A DNA stretch of 64,000 bases from Polynucleobacter sp. 71A-WALBACH (lineage in GTDB: Bacteria > Pseudomonadota > Gammaproteobacteria > Burkholderiales > Burkholderiaceae), in the NCBI RefSeq assembly GCF_018882365.1, contig NZ_JACVOP010000001.1:1-64000 (forward strand). The letters run 5' to 3'. Position 1 is the first letter of the stretch, and each line of letters starts with the position of its first letter. The position numbers were made by a program, and so were the translations under genes. Shown here in pieces: positions 22,488 through 33,312 of the stretch. The notes under the pieces were generated by a model, which was not told the DNA's origin, did no database searches, and saw only the letters and a list, made by a program, of their open reading frames with translations.

Positions 22488-25028
22488 TCAATCTTCTTCG
22501 AGGAAGGTCTTGAGTTTATCGCTACGGCTTGGATGACGCATTTTTCTCAGAGCCTTGGCTTCGATCTGACGAATACGCTCACGCGTCACATCAAACTGCT
22601 TACCAACTTCTTCGAGGGTGTGATCTGTGCTCATCTCCACACCGAAGCGCATACGCAATACTTTTGCTTCGCGTGGAGTCAATGAATCCAATACATCCTT
22701 CACCACATCGCGCATCGAATCATGCAATGCAGCTTCAGCTGGCGCTAATGTATTGCTATCCTCAATAAAGTCGCCCAGATTGGAATCCGCATCATCGCCA
22801 ATTGGAGTCTCCATGGAGATAGGCTCTTTAGCAATCTTCATAATCTTACGAATCTTGTCCTCAGGAATCTCCATCTTGAGTGCCAAGGTTGCAGCATCTG
22901 GCTCATGACCAGTTTCCTGCAAAATTTGACGGCTAATACGGTTCATCTTATTGATCGTCTCAATCATATGAACTGGAATACGGATCGTACGAGCTTGGTC
23001 GGCAATAGAACGGGTAATTGCCTGACGAATCCACCAGGTTGCATAGGTAGAGAACTTATAACCACGACGGTATTCAAACTTATCTACCGCCTTCATCAAA
23101 CCGATATTACCCTCTTGAATCAAGTCCAAGAACTGCAATCCACGGTTGGTGTATTTCTTAGCAATCGAGATTACTAAACGTAAGTTGGCAACAGTCATTT
23201 CACGTTTTGCTTCACGCGCGCGCTTCTCGCCGGCGATCATTTGCTTATTTACTTCTTTTAATTCTGGAAGCGGCAAGACAACACGTGTCTGAATATCAAT
23301 CAACTTCTGCTGTAGTTCCTGAACCGCTGGAACATTACGCTGCAACAATGCTGTGTATGGCTTGTTTTCTTTAAGTAGCTTGGTGGTCCACTCTAAGTTC
23401 ATGGACATCTTTGGAAAGTCTTTTAATACTTCACCACGATTAACGCCAACTTTGTCTACCAACAAGCTTACGATACCGCGCTCTAGTTTCCAAACTTGGT
23501 CTACTTGCGAACGCATTGTGTCGCATAACTTCTCAACACTCTTAGCAGTCAAACGGAAACCAAGTAATTCGCCACGAATCGCTTCTTGTGCCTTGATATA
23601 AGCTGGGCAGTTGTAGCCTTCTTTATCAAAAGCCTTGCGCATCTTCTCAGCTTGGGTGCGAACAATCGCAAACTTCTCAAGTGAGATCTGCTTCAGCTCT
23701 TCTAATTGTTTAGCATTGGCTGTAGCTGCACCACCGCCACCGCCGCCTTCATCTTCACCACCTTCTTCGTCGCCCTCTTCTGCGTCTGGGTCAACTTCTG
23801 GCTCTTCTGGTCCAAGCTTAATATCTTCGGCATTAGGATCAACCAATCCATCCACGAATTGATCAATCTCCATCTCGCCACTAGCGATCTTATCTACGTT
23901 AACCAAGATCTCGCCAATCGTGACAGGGCAAGCAGCCAAAGCCATCACCATGTCTTTAAGACCAGCTTCAATCTTCTTCGCAATAACGATCTCGCCTTCA
24001 CGAGTCAAGAGATCAACGGTACCCATCTCGCGCATGTACATACGCACTGGATCAGTTGTACGCCCGAACTCCGAATCCACTGTGGAGAGAGCTGCTTCAG
24101 CTTCTTCTTCCGCCTCTTCTTCGGTAGTCGCTGCAGAAGCATTTTCATTCAAGAGCAGTGTTTCAGCATCAGGAGCCTGCTCATACACGGTAATGTTGAT
24201 GTCATTCAAGAGGCTGATCAGCGTTTCTAACGCATCTGCATCAGACAACTCATCTGACATCACGTCATTCATTTCGCCATGAGTTAAGTAGCCCTTGGAC
24301 TTACCCATCTTGATCAATGTCTTCAGACGGGTACGACGTAATTCTTGTTGCTCTTCAGAGCCTAACTGTTGTGCTGCGAATTCTTTTAAGAGCGCCTTTT
24401 CTTTTGCCTTACGCTCGCGCGCTTTTTGACGATCAGTCAATACTGGCTCAGCGCCTTCTGCAGGAGCATCCGCTTTTGGCTTGCGGCCTTTTTTTACTTC
24501 TTCAGTAGTTTCAACTTCCGTTTCAACCTCTTTTACTTTTTTGCCCTTAGCTTCCTTAACCTCTTTAGCCTCTTTAGCAACCTTAGCTGGCTTTTCTACT
24601 TCCGCCTTAGGAGCAACAGCAGTCTTACCTTTTTTAGGCGCCTCTACTTTAGCTTCTGGTTTAACGGTCTTAGTTGGAGCTTTAGCAACTGTCTTGGCAA
24701 CAGCTTTCACTGGAGCCTTTACAGGCGCTTTTGCTACTGGCTTAGCTGATCTAGCTGGTGCTTTAGCTACAACCTTGGCCACCGCCTTCGTGGGAGCTTT
24801 GGCCGCTGGCTTAGCTACCGGCTTCACTGTCTTTGCTACTGGCTTAACTGGTTTAGCGGGCGCCTTTGCTTTAGCTGCAGGCTTGGCAGCAGCCTTAACT
24901 GGTGCCTTTACTACTTTTGCGGGGGCTTTTGCTTTAGCAACTGGCTTAGCTGGTGTCTTCGCTTTAGCTACAGGCTTAGCTGCTGGCTTGGCTGATTTGG
25001 CTACTGGTTTTTTCTTAATATTAGGCAT
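22488..25028 (-). CDS. rpoD: Primary sigma factor RpoD (sigma-70)
   Basis: This 846-residue protein carries sigma regions 1.1 (about 210-300), 1.2 ([18 protein letters not shown]), a non-conserved insert with an acidic, Gly-rich stretch, 2.4 ([14 protein letters not shown]), 3 and 4 ([28 protein letters not shown]). The first 170-odd residues are an unusual Lys/Ala/Pro repeat tail (AKPVAK-type units). It is the last gene of rpsU-yqeY-dnaG-rpoD. It directs RNA polymerase to housekeeping promoters. The 224-bp gap upstream may hold its own promoter. Confidence 0.97.
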   Translation of the reverse strand: MPNIKKKPVAKSAKPAAKPVAKAKTPAKPVAKAKAPAKVVKAPVKAAAKPAAKAKAPAKPVKPVAKTVKPVAKPAAKAPTKAVAKVVAKAPARSAKPVAKAPVKAPVKAVAKTVAKAPTKTVKPEAKVEAPKKGKTAVAPKAEVEKPAKVAKEAKEVKEAKGKKVKEVETEVETTEEVKKGRKPKADAPAEGAEPVLTDRQKARERKAKEKALLKEFAAQQLGSEEQQELRRTRLKTLIKMGKSKGYLTHGEMNDVMSDELSDADALETLISLLNDINITVYEQAPDAETLLLNENASAATTEEEAEEEAEAALSTVDSEFGRTTDPVRMYMREMGTVDLLTREGEIVIAKKIEAGLKDMVMALAACPVTIGEILVNVDKIASGEMEIDQFVDGLVDPNAEDIKLGPEEPEVDPDAEEGDEEGGEDEGGGGGGAATANAKQLEELKQISLEKFAIVRTQAEKMRKAFDKEGYNCPAYIKAQEAIRGELLGFRLTAKSVEKLCDTMRSQVDQVWKLERGIVSLLVDKVGVNRGEVLKDFPKMSMNLEWTTKLLKENKPYTALLQRNVPAVQELQQKLIDIQTRVVLPLPELKEVNKQMIAGEKRAREAKREMTVANLRLVISIAKKYTNRGLQFLDLIQEGNIGLMKAVDKFEYRRGYKFSTYATWWIRQAITRSIADQARTIRIPVHMIETINKMNRISRQILQETGHEPDAATLALKMEIPEDKIRKIMKIAKEPISMETPIGDDADSNLGDFIEDSNTLAPAEAALHDSMRDVVKDVLDSLTPREAKVLRMRFGVEMSTDHTLEEVGKQFDVTRERIRQIEAKALRKMRHPSRSDKLKTFLEED

Positions 25029-25163
25029 TTATTAGCACTTACTCACATTACTGATGATTGTTCTCGACTGACTAGGCACAGCCACGTTGTCCACTTGCCC
25101 CAAATTTCTTCAAAATAAAGCGCAAGTGGCTGAATTAAATCGGTTTTTTTCTGGGAATAGAGG

Positions 25164-25169
25164 ATTATA
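25164..25169 (-). promoter_or_regulatory. Possible internal promoter (-10) for rpoD
   Basis: A minus-strand TATAAT lies in the dnaG-rpoD gap with no good -35 at 16-18 bp. An 8-bp inverted pair (CCACTTGC/GCAAGTGG, about 25,094-25,133) lies between it and the rpoD start. Internal rpoD promoters are known in the homologous operon of other bacteria. Confidence 0.25.
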
Positions 25170-25252
25170 GTCGATTGCGACTTTTTCACCCCTTCCCTTA
25201 TAGAAGATATGGGGTAAATTTCGGGTTTTTCTAGGCCTAAATCAGTAAATTC

Positions 25253-27202
25253 TTAGGAGAATTTCAATCTTTCGCCCAACTCGCGATATCGAGCCCGATC
25301 TTGCTCTGTAGCAGTGCTTCCAGCGATCTTTTGAGCAATTTGTGTCATTTCTGTTTTGAGGTGGATGAGCTCGAGTTTTTTGAAGGCACCATCCAAATCT
25401 GCAATCGCTCCTTCAATCTCTAAATCTGAGCCCATGACCCGCTTTCTCAATACTTCATAAAGTGGGGCCAGCTCACTGCGAGATAACTGCTCTTGGAATA
25501 AAGCAAATGCGCCGGCACCAACAGCTGGTGGCTTCCCATTCTCACCAGGAATTAGCTCAACTAAATCACACTGAGCCAACAAGTCTTTCATGAGCTCCAA
25601 TGCTTTTGCGGAACGTAATTCAGAAGCCTGCAAAGCAAGCGCCCGTTTGTTAGCATCCAAGGCCTTTCCTAAATGCGGAAACTGGATCAAGACTCGCAAC
25701 ATTTGCTCTGCTAAATCTGTAGGGGCTTGAGGAGGTGGAATATTTTGTAAGGGCGCTCTTTTAGCTGAACCCTTAGATGCTTGCCAAGGCGCACCTTGTG
25801 TCCTGTTACCACTATTGGCTTGAATAAAGTTTGGTGCGCGCTGACTTGTGCTGGCGTATGAGCCTTGCTGTACTGGTGCAGGAGCAACCGTTAAACCACA
25901 GAAGGATTCTAATTCGGCAGGCGTTGAATTGGTTCGAATGGCTAGCTCGCGCAAAATTTGCGTGCGCAAAGCTATTGGCGGCATGGATAGCAATAAAGGT
26001 TTTGCTGCGTGATGTGTTTGCGCCCTACCCTCAGGAGTTGTCAACTCATGCTCTTGGCTGACAATCTTGAAGAAGAAGCTAGAAATCGACATGGCCTCTT
26101 TAATGACCTTTTCAAAGGCGGGCGCCCCATATGCGCGAACATAACTATCGGGGTCATGCTCCGTTGGCAAGAATAAGAAACGAATCTCTTTGTCATCCGA
26201 CATCAAGGGCAAACAGGCCTCAAGCGCACGTTGTGCAGCACGCTGACCAGCAGAGTCACCATCAAACGAAAAGACGACGCGATCTGTTTGACGCAACAAC
26301 ATGCGCACGTGATTCGCAGTACAAGCTGTACCTAGTGTGGCCACCGCATTAGGGAAGCCCAATTGCGCGAGTGCCACGACATCCATATAACCCTCGCAGA
26401 CAAGTACGTACTCTTGCGAACGAATGGCCTGCCTTGCTTCGAACAATCCGTATAGCGTATTGCCTTTAGAGAACAGCGGTGTTTCTGGAGAATTTAAATA
26501 CTTAGGCTCACCTTGATCCAAGATGCGTCCGCCAAAGCCAATAGTCTGACCTTTGGGATTGCGAATCGGAAACATAATGCGGTCACGAAAGCGATCATAA
26601 CGACGCGCTGTTTGATTACTGTCGCCTTGCTCACTCTGAATCAGTAAGCCGCCCTCAAGCAAAGTCTTCGCCACCTCATCATTGGCATAAGTACCAAAGA
26701 CCGCTTCAAGACCCTGCCAACCATCAGGCGCATAACCTAAGGCATAACGCTTAGCGATCTCACCAGTGAGACCGCGTCCCTTAAGATATTCGACTGCACG
26801 TGGCGCCACCTTCAACTGTTGGCGATACCAATCAGCAGCCGCACTCATAACTTCACTCAGTGCCATAGTCTGCTGTTGGCGTGCAACATCGTTAGCGGTG
26901 CGCTCTTCACGCGGCACATCTAATCCAGCCGAACGCGCCAAGTCTTCAATGGCATCCACATAACCAAGACCGGAATACTCCATCAGAAAACTAATGGCAG
27001 AGCCATGCGCTCCACAACCAAAGCAGTGATAGAACTGCTTAGTCGGCGATACTGAAAATGAAGGTGATTTCTCAGAATGAAAGGGGCACAAACCTTGAAA
27101 GTTCGCGCCCGCTTTTTTTAACTTAACATGCTGCCCAACGACATCAACGATATCAATCCGATTTAACAAATCGGCAATGAAGGATTGGGGTATGAGAGCC
27201 AT
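25253..27202 (-). CDS. dnaG: DNA primase
   Basis: This 649-residue protein has a zinc-binding N-terminus (CPFHSEKSPSFSV, then CFGCGAHG, about 40-65), a TOPRIM core with EGYMDVVAL (about 270) and FSFDGDSAGQRAA, and a C-terminal helicase-interaction region. It makes RNA primers at the replication fork with DnaB. It lies between yqeY and rpoD on the same strand, as in the classic macromolecular synthesis operon. Confidence 0.97.
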   Translation of the reverse strand: MALIPQSFIADLLNRIDIVDVVGQHVKLKKAGANFQGLCPFHSEKSPSFSVSPTKQFYHCFGCGAHGSAISFLMEYSGLGYVDAIEDLARSAGLDVPREERTANDVARQQQTMALSEVMSAAADWYRQQLKVAPRAVEYLKGRGLTGEIAKRYALGYAPDGWQGLEAVFGTYANDEVAKTLLEGGLLIQSEQGDSNQTARRYDRFRDRIMFPIRNPKGQTIGFGGRILDQGEPKYLNSPETPLFSKGNTLYGLFEARQAIRSQEYVLVCEGYMDVVALAQLGFPNAVATLGTACTANHVRMLLRQTDRVVFSFDGDSAGQRAAQRALEACLPLMSDDKEIRFLFLPTEHDPDSYVRAYGAPAFEKVIKEAMSISSFFFKIVSQEHELTTPEGRAQTHHAAKPLLLSMPPIALRTQILRELAIRTNSTPAELESFCGLTVAPAPVQQGSYASTSQRAPNFIQANSGNRTQGAPWQASKGSAKRAPLQNIPPPQAPTDLAEQMLRVLIQFPHLGKALDANKRALALQASELRSAKALELMKDLLAQCDLVELIPGENGKPPAVGAGAFALFQEQLSRSELAPLYEVLRKRVMGSDLEIEGAIADLDGAFKKLELIHLKTEMTQIAQKIAGSTATEQDRARYRELGERLKFS

Positions 27203-27256
27203 CAGTAGTGGATGAGGCTTGGTTTTTAACTATTTACTTTTTAGCTTACTTTCAGC

Positions 27257-27703
27257 TTATTTAGCAAGCGCGACTTTTACTAAACCTGAAACTTTTCCCA
27301 TATCCGCTTTACCTGCTAGCTGAGCTTTGAGCACGCCAATGACTTTGCCCATATCTTGTGGGCCAGCAGCACCAGTCGATGCAACCGCTGCAGCAACAGC
27401 TGCTTCTACCTCGGCATCAGATAGCTGTGCTGGTAAATAGGCTTGCAAAATCACCATCTCAGCAGCTTCAATTGCGACTAAATCATCGCGATTCGCTTTT
27501 TCAAATTGAGAAATGGAATCTTTGCGTTGCTTAATCATCTTCTCAATTGTAGAAATCACACTGGCATCATCCATCACAATGCGCTCATCGACTTCACGTT
27601 GTTTGATAGCTGCCAATAAAAGACGAATGGTTCCTAAGCGCGCCACTTCTTTTGCACGCATCGCGTTTTTCATATCTTCGGTGATTTGATCTTTCAGACT
27701 CAT
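27257..27703 (-). CDS. yqeY: GatB/YqeY domain protein
   Basis: With ATG at 27,703 the protein has 148 residues. It is all helical, with LKDQITEDMKNAMRAKE at the N-terminus and the GatB-like tail (AGPQDMGKVIGVLKAQLAGKADMGKV). The fold resembles the tRNA-binding tail of the amidotransferase subunit GatB; its role is unclear. The longer frame begins with TTG at 27,724. It follows rpsU after a terminator-like hairpin. Confidence 0.9.
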   Translation of the reverse strand: MSLKDQITEDMKNAMRAKEVARLGTIRLLLAAIKQREVDERIVMDDASVISTIEKMIKQRKDSISQFEKANRDDLVAIEAAEMVILQAYLPAQLSDAEVEAAVAAAVASTGAAGPQDMGKVIGVLKAQLAGKADMGKVSGLVKVALAK

Positions 27704-27752
27704 GGCATTTTTCCCGGTATTCAATATCTAATAAATTGCTGGCGATTCAAAA

Positions 27753-27787
27753 GCAAAAACCCGCTGCGTTTCACCGTCAGCGGGTTT
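27753..27787 (-). terminator. Terminator/attenuator between rpsU and yqeY
   Basis: AAACCCGCTG and CAGCGGGTTT form a 10-bp stem with an 11-nt loop, followed on the minus strand by TTGCTTTT. It probably makes rpsU more abundant than the downstream dnaG and rpoD messages. Confidence 0.8.
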
Positions 27788-27822
27788 CAAAGCCTCTCGG
27801 TGAGGAGAGCTTTTAAATTCGA

Positions 27823-28035
27823 TTAGTAAAGCTTTTTAGGCAACATCTGGCTGCGAATACGCTTGTAATGGCGTTTAGCAGCAGCGGCCTTCTTACGCTT
27901 ACGTTCAGCCGTTGGCTTCTCATAGAACTCGCGGGCACGCAAATCTGTCAAAAGACCATTTTTTTCAATGGTGCGCTTGAAACGGCGCAATGCCACTTCA
28001 AAAGGTTCGTTCTCACGGAGGCGGACTGTAGTCAT
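27823..28035 (-). CDS. rpsU: 30S ribosomal protein S21
   Basis: This 70-residue, very basic protein matches S21: [20 protein letters not shown] at the start and a [12 protein letters not shown] tail. It is the first gene of rpsU-yqeY-dnaG-rpoD. It is divergent from tsaD, a common arrangement in proteobacteria. Confidence 0.97.
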   Translation of the reverse strand: MTTVRLRENEPFEVALRRFKRTIEKNGLLTDLRAREFYEKPTAERKRKKAAAAKRHYKRIRSQMLPKKLY

Positions 28036-28113
28036 ACTTGTTTAACTCGTATATGCTCGAAAAATATCGAAAAATTTAACTGAAGTGCGATTCTAGCACG
28101 ACCAAATGAAAAA

Positions 28114-29187
28114 ATGATTGTTTTAGGCATAGAAACTTCTTGCGACGAGACCGGGGTGGCCGTATACAACACTACCCCCTGGGAAAATCACGCCCCAGCT
28201 CATCAGGGCATCCTAGGACAGGCTTTGCACTCTCAGATTGCCATGCACCGGGACTATGGGGGCGTTGTCCCAGAATTAGCCTCTAGAGACCATATTCGAC
28301 GAGTTTTACCGCTGCTGGACGATGCTTTGCATGAGGCTGGCCTCCATTTAAAGGATATTGATGCCGTGGCCTACACCCAGGGTCCTGGGTTGGCTGGCGC
28401 TTTATTGGTGGGTAGCGCTTTTGCCAAATCCCTGGCCCAAGGCCTGAATTTGCCCTCAATCGGGGTTCATCACCTTGAGGGACACCTACTTTCCCCACTT
28501 TTAGGGGTTTCCGTCCCTGAATTCCCTTTTATTGCCCTCCTAGTCTCTGGCGGACACACTCAGCTCATGTTGGTTAGCGGGGTTGGTAAATACCAACTTC
28601 TAGGTGAAACCTTGGATGATGCCGCCGGCGAAGCCTTTGATAAAACGGCTAAGTTATTAGGTTTGGACTACCCAGGTGGAGCCGCTATCTCTAAATTAGC
28701 GGAAAAAGGGCAATCTGGACGATTTGACTTACCCAAACCGATGATGCATTCGGGAGATTTGGATTTTTCCTTCTCTGGACTTAAAACGGCGGTTCTGAAT
28801 CAAGTGAAAAAATTTGAAGCACTGGGTATTACCGATTCTGCTGAGATGGCAAGCTTTCATGCGGATCTCGCACGAAGCTTTGTGGACTCACTGGTTGCAG
28901 TACTAGTCAGTAAATCAGAAAAAGCCCTCAAGCAAACTGGCTGCAAACATCTAGTGCTTGCGGGAGGTGTAGGCGCCAATTTGCAATTACGTACAGCTTT
29001 GAATGCCAGCTCCAAAAAGAATCGATTTGATGTGCACTACCCACCGGTAGATCTATGTACTGATAACGGCGTGATGATTGCGTTTGCAGGAGCATTGCGC
29101 ATGTTGGCAGAAAATAATGGCTCTACTACTTCGGGCGCTTTTGATATCAAACCCCGCTGGGATTTGGCGAGTAACAATCTCTCTTAA
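28114..29187 (+). CDS. tsaD: tRNA N6-threonylcarbamoyltransferase subunit
   Basis: This 357-residue protein has the ASKHA-fold markers of Tsa[11 protein letters not shown] at the N-terminus, metal-binding HLEGH (about 120), LVSGGHTQL, and GGVGAN near 290. With TsaB and TsaE it places t6A at A37 of ANN-decoding tRNAs in the cytoplasm, which would include the CAU tRNA in this window. It is monocistronic, ending at a perfect inverted repeat. Confidence 0.97.
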   Translation: MIVLGIETSCDETGVAVYNTTPWENHAPAHQGILGQALHSQIAMHRDYGGVVPELASRDHIRRVLPLLDDALHEAGLHLKDIDAVAYTQGPGLAGALLVGSAFAKSLAQGLNLPSIGVHHLEGHLLSPLLGVSVPEFPFIALLVSGGHTQLMLVSGVGKYQLLGETLDDAAGEAFDKTAKLLGLDYPGGAAISKLAEKGQSGRFDLPKPMMHSGDLDFSFSGLKTAVLNQVKKFEALGITDSAEMASFHADLARSFVDSLVAVLVSKSEKALKQTGCKHLVLAGGVGANLQLRTALNASSKKNRFDVHYPPVDLCTDNGVMIAFAGALRMLAENNGSTTSGAFDIKPRWDLASNNLS

Positions 29188-29218
29188 TCAGTACTTAATC
29201 GCTGATTAAGTACTGATT
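29186..29218. terminator. Perfect 15-bp inverted repeat between tsaD and folE2
   Basis: The arms AATCAGTACTTAATC and complement flank GCT. It lies in the 40-bp gap of the converging genes. The plus strand continues AGTTTTGCTTT, so it can end tsaD; being symmetrical it may also end folE2. Confidence 0.7.
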
Positions 29219-29227
29219 AGTTTTGCT

Positions 29228-30073
29228 TTACTTGGCGAGACTAATCTTGGCGTAAGCGCTGTGATTGTGGATAGACTCAAAATTCTCAGCCTCAACCACT
29301 AAAGACAAAATACGATCATCGTCTTTGAGATGGCCAGCGACATCGCGCACTAAGTCTTCTACAAACTTGGGATTGTCATAGGCGCGTTCGGTAACCCACT
29401 TCTCATCAGGGCGCTTGAGTAAACCCCACAACTCACTAGAGGCTTGACTCTCAGCGGCGGTGACCAAATCTTCTACTGTCATCTTAGTCTGCGAATCGAG
29501 CTCTACGGACATGGTCACGTGGGAGCGTTGATTATGTGCGCCGTATTCAGAGATCTCTTTCGAGCAAGGGCACAAACTCATTACTGGAACTTGAGCGCGT
29601 AGATTTAAATCAACATCAATCGCACCAGACGCATTTTGTTTGGCCTTCGCAGTCCAGGTCACCTCATAGTCCATCAAGCTTTCAACACCAGATACTGGCG
29701 CAGCTTTTTTCACGAAGTGTGTGTAGGTAAATTGAATACGACCTTCGCTGGCATTGAGTAGAGGCAGCATCTCGCGAACCATTGCCACAACGGATGCGCT
29801 ATCAATAGGCTCATTGTGATTTTGCAAGAGCGCAATAAAACGAGACATGTGCGTACCCTTCACATGCGCAGGTAAGGCCACATCCATTTCGAAATTACCA
29901 ACAGCTGGCATCACGCCAGTTTTAGTGCGGATCGTCAATGGATGACGTAGTCCCCGAATCCCCACCTGCTCAATTGGTAAGGCACGCTCATCATGCGAAG
30001 ATTGCACATCCGGCATGACTTGCGGTTTGAGAAAGGCGGCATTAATGTCGTTCATGGATCTATTTTCAGGCAA
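29228..30073 (-). CDS. folE2: GTP cyclohydrolase FolE2
   Basis: This 281-residue type IB GTP cyclohydrolase has VMSLCPCSKEISEYGAHNQRS, with the metal-binding Cys and the family signature, and a late DDRILSLVVEAENFESIHNH. It opens GTP to dihydroneopterin triphosphate for folate or queuosine. FolE2 tolerates metals other than zinc. It is the last gene of xseB-ispA-dxs-folE2, 7 bp after dxs. Confidence 0.95.
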   Translation of the reverse strand: MPENRSMNDINAAFLKPQVMPDVQSSHDERALPIEQVGIRGLRHPLTIRTKTGVMPAVGNFEMDVALPAHVKGTHMSRFIALLQNHNEPIDSASVVAMVREMLPLLNASEGRIQFTYTHFVKKAAPVSGVESLMDYEVTWTAKAKQNASGAIDVDLNLRAQVPVMSLCPCSKEISEYGAHNQRSHVTMSVELDSQTKMTVEDLVTAAESQASSELWGLLKRPDEKWVTERAYDNPKFVEDLVRDVAGHLKDDDRILSLVVEAENFESIHNHSAYAKISLAK

Positions 30074-30080
30074 AAATGAC

Positions 30081-31988
30081 TTATTTGCCTGCGGCCACAG
30101 GATTTACGACAGATTTAACAGGAAAACGTAGGGAAATCGCCTTTGCTATCCCCTCAGAGTCCAGGCCGCATTTACTCATCAAGAGCTTGTAATCGCCATG
30201 CTCTATAAATTCATCTGGCAGGCCGAGTTGCAATAGAGGCTTGTTCATACCCATAGCGGAGAGCGCCTCTAAACACGCACTACCTGCACCGCCCTGAATA
30301 GCGCCATCCTCAATCGTCACAAAATAATCATGGTCTTGTGCCAAGGATTTGAGAAGCTCCAGATCCAATGGTTTTACAAAACGCATATTCGCGACTGAAG
30401 CATCGATTTGCTCAGCAACTTCGAGTGCTGGGTAGAGCAAAGTACCAAAAGCCAAAATTGCCAGGCGCTGACCAGCAGGCGCGCTGGACTTACGGCGCAA
30501 CTCCCCTTTACCCAATGGCACAGTTCGCAATTCTTTTGAAGGAATAGTGCCAACACCAGCACCACGCGGATAGCGCACTGCACTTGGATGCGGTTGATGA
30601 AATGCCGTTGTCAATAAATCACGACACTCTGCTTCGTCAGCTGGTGTCAGCACCAACATATTTGGAATGCAGCGTAAGAATGGAATGTCATACGCGCCCG
30701 CATGTGTTGCGCCATCAGCACCCACTAAACCCGCACGGTCTAAAGCAAAGAGTACTGGCAGATCCTGAATCGCCACATCATGAATGAGTTGATCATAGGC
30801 GCGCTGTAAAAAGGTTGAGTAAATCGCCACCACTGGCTTCATACCTTCACACGCCATACCAGCAGCAAAAGTAACTGCATGCTGTTCGGCAATGCCTACG
30901 TCGTAATAACGCTTCGGAAAATTCTGTTCAAACTCAACAAGACCAGAGCCCTCACGCATTGCTGGCGTAATACCGACTAACAATGGATCGGCATGAGCCA
31001 TATCGCATAACCATTCACCAAATACTTGCGTAAAGGTTTTTTGAGAAGGAGTAGTGGACTTCTTGACACCCTCTTCCGGATTGAACTTACTCGGGCCGTG
31101 ATACAGAACTGGGTCTGCTTCAGCTAACTCATAGCCTTGACCCTTACGCGTCACAACATGCAAAAACTGGGGGCCACGACCTTCAAGCGCTAAACGGCGC
31201 ACATTTTGCAACATCGGAATTAAGGCATCTAAATCATGACCGTCGATTGGTCCAAAGTAATTAAAGCCAAACTCTTGAAAAATCGTTGATGGCGAAACCA
31301 TGCCCTTGGCATGATCCTCTAAACGTTTAGCGAACTCACGCAAAGGAGGAGCGATCGATAGAACGCTATCGATCCCTTTCTTGGTAGCGGAGTAAATATT
31401 GCCACTGAGCAATCTGGCCAAGTGGCGATTGAGCGCGCCCACTGCTGGTGAGATCGACATATCGTTGTCGTTCAGAATGACTACCAAGGGTAAGTCGTCA
31501 TATACGCCCGCATTGTTCATAGCTTCAAATGCCATGCCACCAGTCATAGCGCTATCCCCAATCACCGCAACCGCAACTTGCTTCTCACCCTTAGTTTGGA
31601 AAGCGCGCGCCATACCCATCGCCGCAGAAATACTAGTAGAGGAGTGACCGGTACCAAAAGCATCGTATTCACTTTCGGCGCGACGTGGAAAACCAGACAG
31701 ACCGTTGAACTGGCGCAAGGTATTCATACGCTCGCGACGACCAGTCAAAATTTTGTGCGGATAACTTTGGTGGCCCACATCCCAAACAATACGATCTGCC
31801 GGTGTATCAAATACATAATGCAAAGCAATGGATAACTCAACCGTGCCTAAATTGGAGGAGAGATGTCCCCCCGTTTTAGAAACAGAATCCAATACAAACT
31901 GACGCAACTCATCAGCAAGCGCAGGAAGCTGCTCACGTGGAAGTTTTTTTAAGTCTGCGGGGGAGTGAATGGAATTTAAAGTCATCAA
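30081..31988 (-). CDS. dxs: 1-deoxy-D-xylulose-5-phosphate synthase
   Basis: This 635-residue thiamine-diphosphate enzyme has [12 protein letters not shown], ThDP-binding [18 protein letters not shown], and the pyrimidine domain with [13 protein letters not shown]. It joins pyruvate and glyceraldehyde-3-phosphate in the first step of the MEP isoprenoid pathway, of which ispH is also in this window. It lies 13 bp after ispA in the operon. The start could be Met1 or Met2. Confidence 0.97.
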   Translation of the reverse strand: MMTLNSIHSPADLKKLPREQLPALADELRQFVLDSVSKTGGHLSSNLGTVELSIALHYVFDTPADRIVWDVGHQSYPHKILTGRRERMNTLRQFNGLSGFPRRAESEYDAFGTGHSSTSISAAMGMARAFQTKGEKQVAVAVIGDSAMTGGMAFEAMNNAGVYDDLPLVVILNDNDMSISPAVGALNRHLARLLSGNIYSATKKGIDSVLSIAPPLREFAKRLEDHAKGMVSPSTIFQEFGFNYFGPIDGHDLDALIPMLQNVRRLALEGRGPQFLHVVTRKGQGYELAEADPVLYHGPSKFNPEEGVKKSTTPSQKTFTQVFGEWLCDMAHADPLLVGITPAMREGSGLVEFEQNFPKRYYDVGIAEQHAVTFAAGMACEGMKPVVAIYSTFLQRAYDQLIHDVAIQDLPVLFALDRAGLVGADGATHAGAYDIPFLRCIPNMLVLTPADEAECRDLLTTAFHQPHPSAVRYPRGAGVGTIPSKELRTVPLGKGELRRKSSAPAGQRLAILAFGTLLYPALEVAEQIDASVANMRFVKPLDLELLKSLAQDHDYFVTIEDGAIQGGAGSACLEALSAMGMNKPLLQLGLPDEFIEHGDYKLLMSKCGLDSEGIAKAISLRFPVKSVVNPVAAGK

Positions 31989-32001
31989 ATCTTCAATAAT
32001 C

Positions 32002-32904
32002 TTATTTGCCTCTATTAACTACCAACAGAGCCAAATCTTTCAGAGCTTGGGCTTTAGGGCCAAAACTCTCTAAGCTAGCAATCGCTGTTTCTTGCAAATC
32101 TTTTGCTGCTTTCTTGGCATAGTCTAAACCCATCAAGGTGACATAGGTTGGCTTGTCATTAGCAGCATCTTTTCCAGCGGTTTTACCCAAGGTTTGACTA
32201 TCCGCAGTGGCATCGAGAACATCATCCACAATTTGGAACGCTAGGCCCAGAGCTTCGGAGTAATTTTTGAGATGCGACATTTGGGTCGAATTCAGCTTAG
32301 CGGCAATTCCGCCTAGCTGGACTGAACAAGAAAGCAAAGCTCCTGTTTTCATCGCATGCATTTGCTTTAAACCCGCCAGATCTAACTTCTTGCCCACGCT
32401 TTCCAGATCGATTGCCTGGCCACCAGCCATGCCACGAGAACCGGATGCGTCAGCTAATGCACTGATCATCGCCAAGCGAGTATCAGCATCACATTGCGAA
32501 TTGGCTAGAACTTCAAATGCGCGTGTTTGCAACGCATCGCCCACCAACAAAGCTGTCGCTTCGTCATAAGCTTTATGGACCGTAGGTCGACCACGACGCA
32601 AATCATCGTCATCCATAGAAGGTAAATCATCGTGCACCAAGGAATAGGCGTGAATACATTCAATCGCAACAGCTGCTGCATCCAATGCACTTTGATTTAC
32701 CTGATCACCCAGATCGCCAGAGGCATAAACCAATAAAGGACGAATGCGCTTACCGCCACCCTGAGCGGCATAGCGCATTGCTTCATGCAAACGAGCGGGA
32801 TTGGTATTGGCAGCATCGAGCAAGCGCTCTAAAGCCAGTTCAGTTCGCTGTCCGTGAGCCCGAACCCATTCCTCGAATAAAAGCGTGTTGTTCATGAAGG
32901 TCAA
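32002..32904 (-). CDS. ispA: Farnesyl/geranyl diphosphate synthase
   Basis: This 300-residue polyprenyl synthase has the first Asp-rich motif [17 protein letters not shown], preceded by a GGGKRIRP region, and the second motif FQIVDDVLD. It condenses IPP with DMAPP or GPP to farnesyl diphosphate. It lies between xseB and dxs, the usual arrangement. Met4 (32,895) is an alternative start. Confidence 0.95.
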   Translation of the reverse strand: MTFMNNTLLFEEWVRAHGQRTELALERLLDAANTNPARLHEAMRYAAQGGGKRIRPLLVYASGDLGDQVNQSALDAAAVAIECIHAYSLVHDDLPSMDDDDLRRGRPTVHKAYDEATALLVGDALQTRAFEVLANSQCDADTRLAMISALADASGSRGMAGGQAIDLESVGKKLDLAGLKQMHAMKTGALLSCSVQLGGIAAKLNSTQMSHLKNYSEALGLAFQIVDDVLDATADSQTLGKTAGKDAANDKPTYVTLMGLDYAKKAAKDLQETAIASLESFGPKAQALKDLALLVVNRGK

Positions 32905-32916
32905 TGTCAGTGCAAC

Positions 32917-33150
32917 TTACGCTTCAAATACCCGCACTTGCTGCTCCACTTGGGCCAGCATGCCTTGGCAATGCTTCAAGAGGGCTGCACCACGTTGATA
33001 GGCCAAAAGGGTCTCTTCTAGGGAGAATTTGCCTGACTCCATGTCAGAAATCAGCTTTTCCAACTCCTTTACAGCCTGCTCATAACGTAGGTTAGGGTCG
33101 ATTTGCACCTCAAGACCGGGTTTCTGACCCTCAGATTTCTTCGCTGGCAT
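32917..33150 (-). CDS. xseB: Exodeoxyribonuclease VII small subunit
   Basis: This 77-residue helical protein has the core NLRYEQAVKELEKLISDMESGKFSLEE split around two helices, then a coiled tail ending QVRVFEA. It pairs with XseA (not in the window) to degrade single-stranded DNA. It heads the operon with ispA, dxs and folE2. Confidence 0.93.
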   Translation of the reverse strand: MPAKKSEGQKPGLEVQIDPNLRYEQAVKELEKLISDMESGKFSLEETLLAYQRGAALLKHCQGMLAQVEQQVRVFEA

Positions 33151-33220
33151 TAGCTCATTTCCTTCAAATTTCTTACAGATATAGCCCTACATATTAAAGC
33201 CAGACGTGGGTTAGATGGGT

Positions 33221-33226
33221 ATAATC
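33221..33226 (+). promoter_or_regulatory. -10 element upstream of the Rieske oxygenase gene
   Basis: TATAAT in GGGTATAATCCC, about 90 bp before the start. No clear TTGACA -35 is at 17 bp. It is the only consensus -10 in the gap to xseB. Confidence 0.35.
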
Positions 33227-33312
33227 CCCTCCTTCCTTTCCAATATCGATCCGTCGATGGTTGGATTGGTTATTCCGCTTAGCTTCGGCTGACGTTTTCG
33301 GGGGTGGGGAGA

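Noticed and set aside
24481..25035. Long open frame on the plus strand opposite the RpoD N-terminus
   Set aside because: It is the mirror of the Lys/Ala/Pro repeats; low complexity keeps all frames open.
33304..33312. GTG start for the Rieske oxygenase
   Set aside because: The downstream ATG at 33,313 has a better-spaced G-rich ribosome site; the extension adds only three residues.
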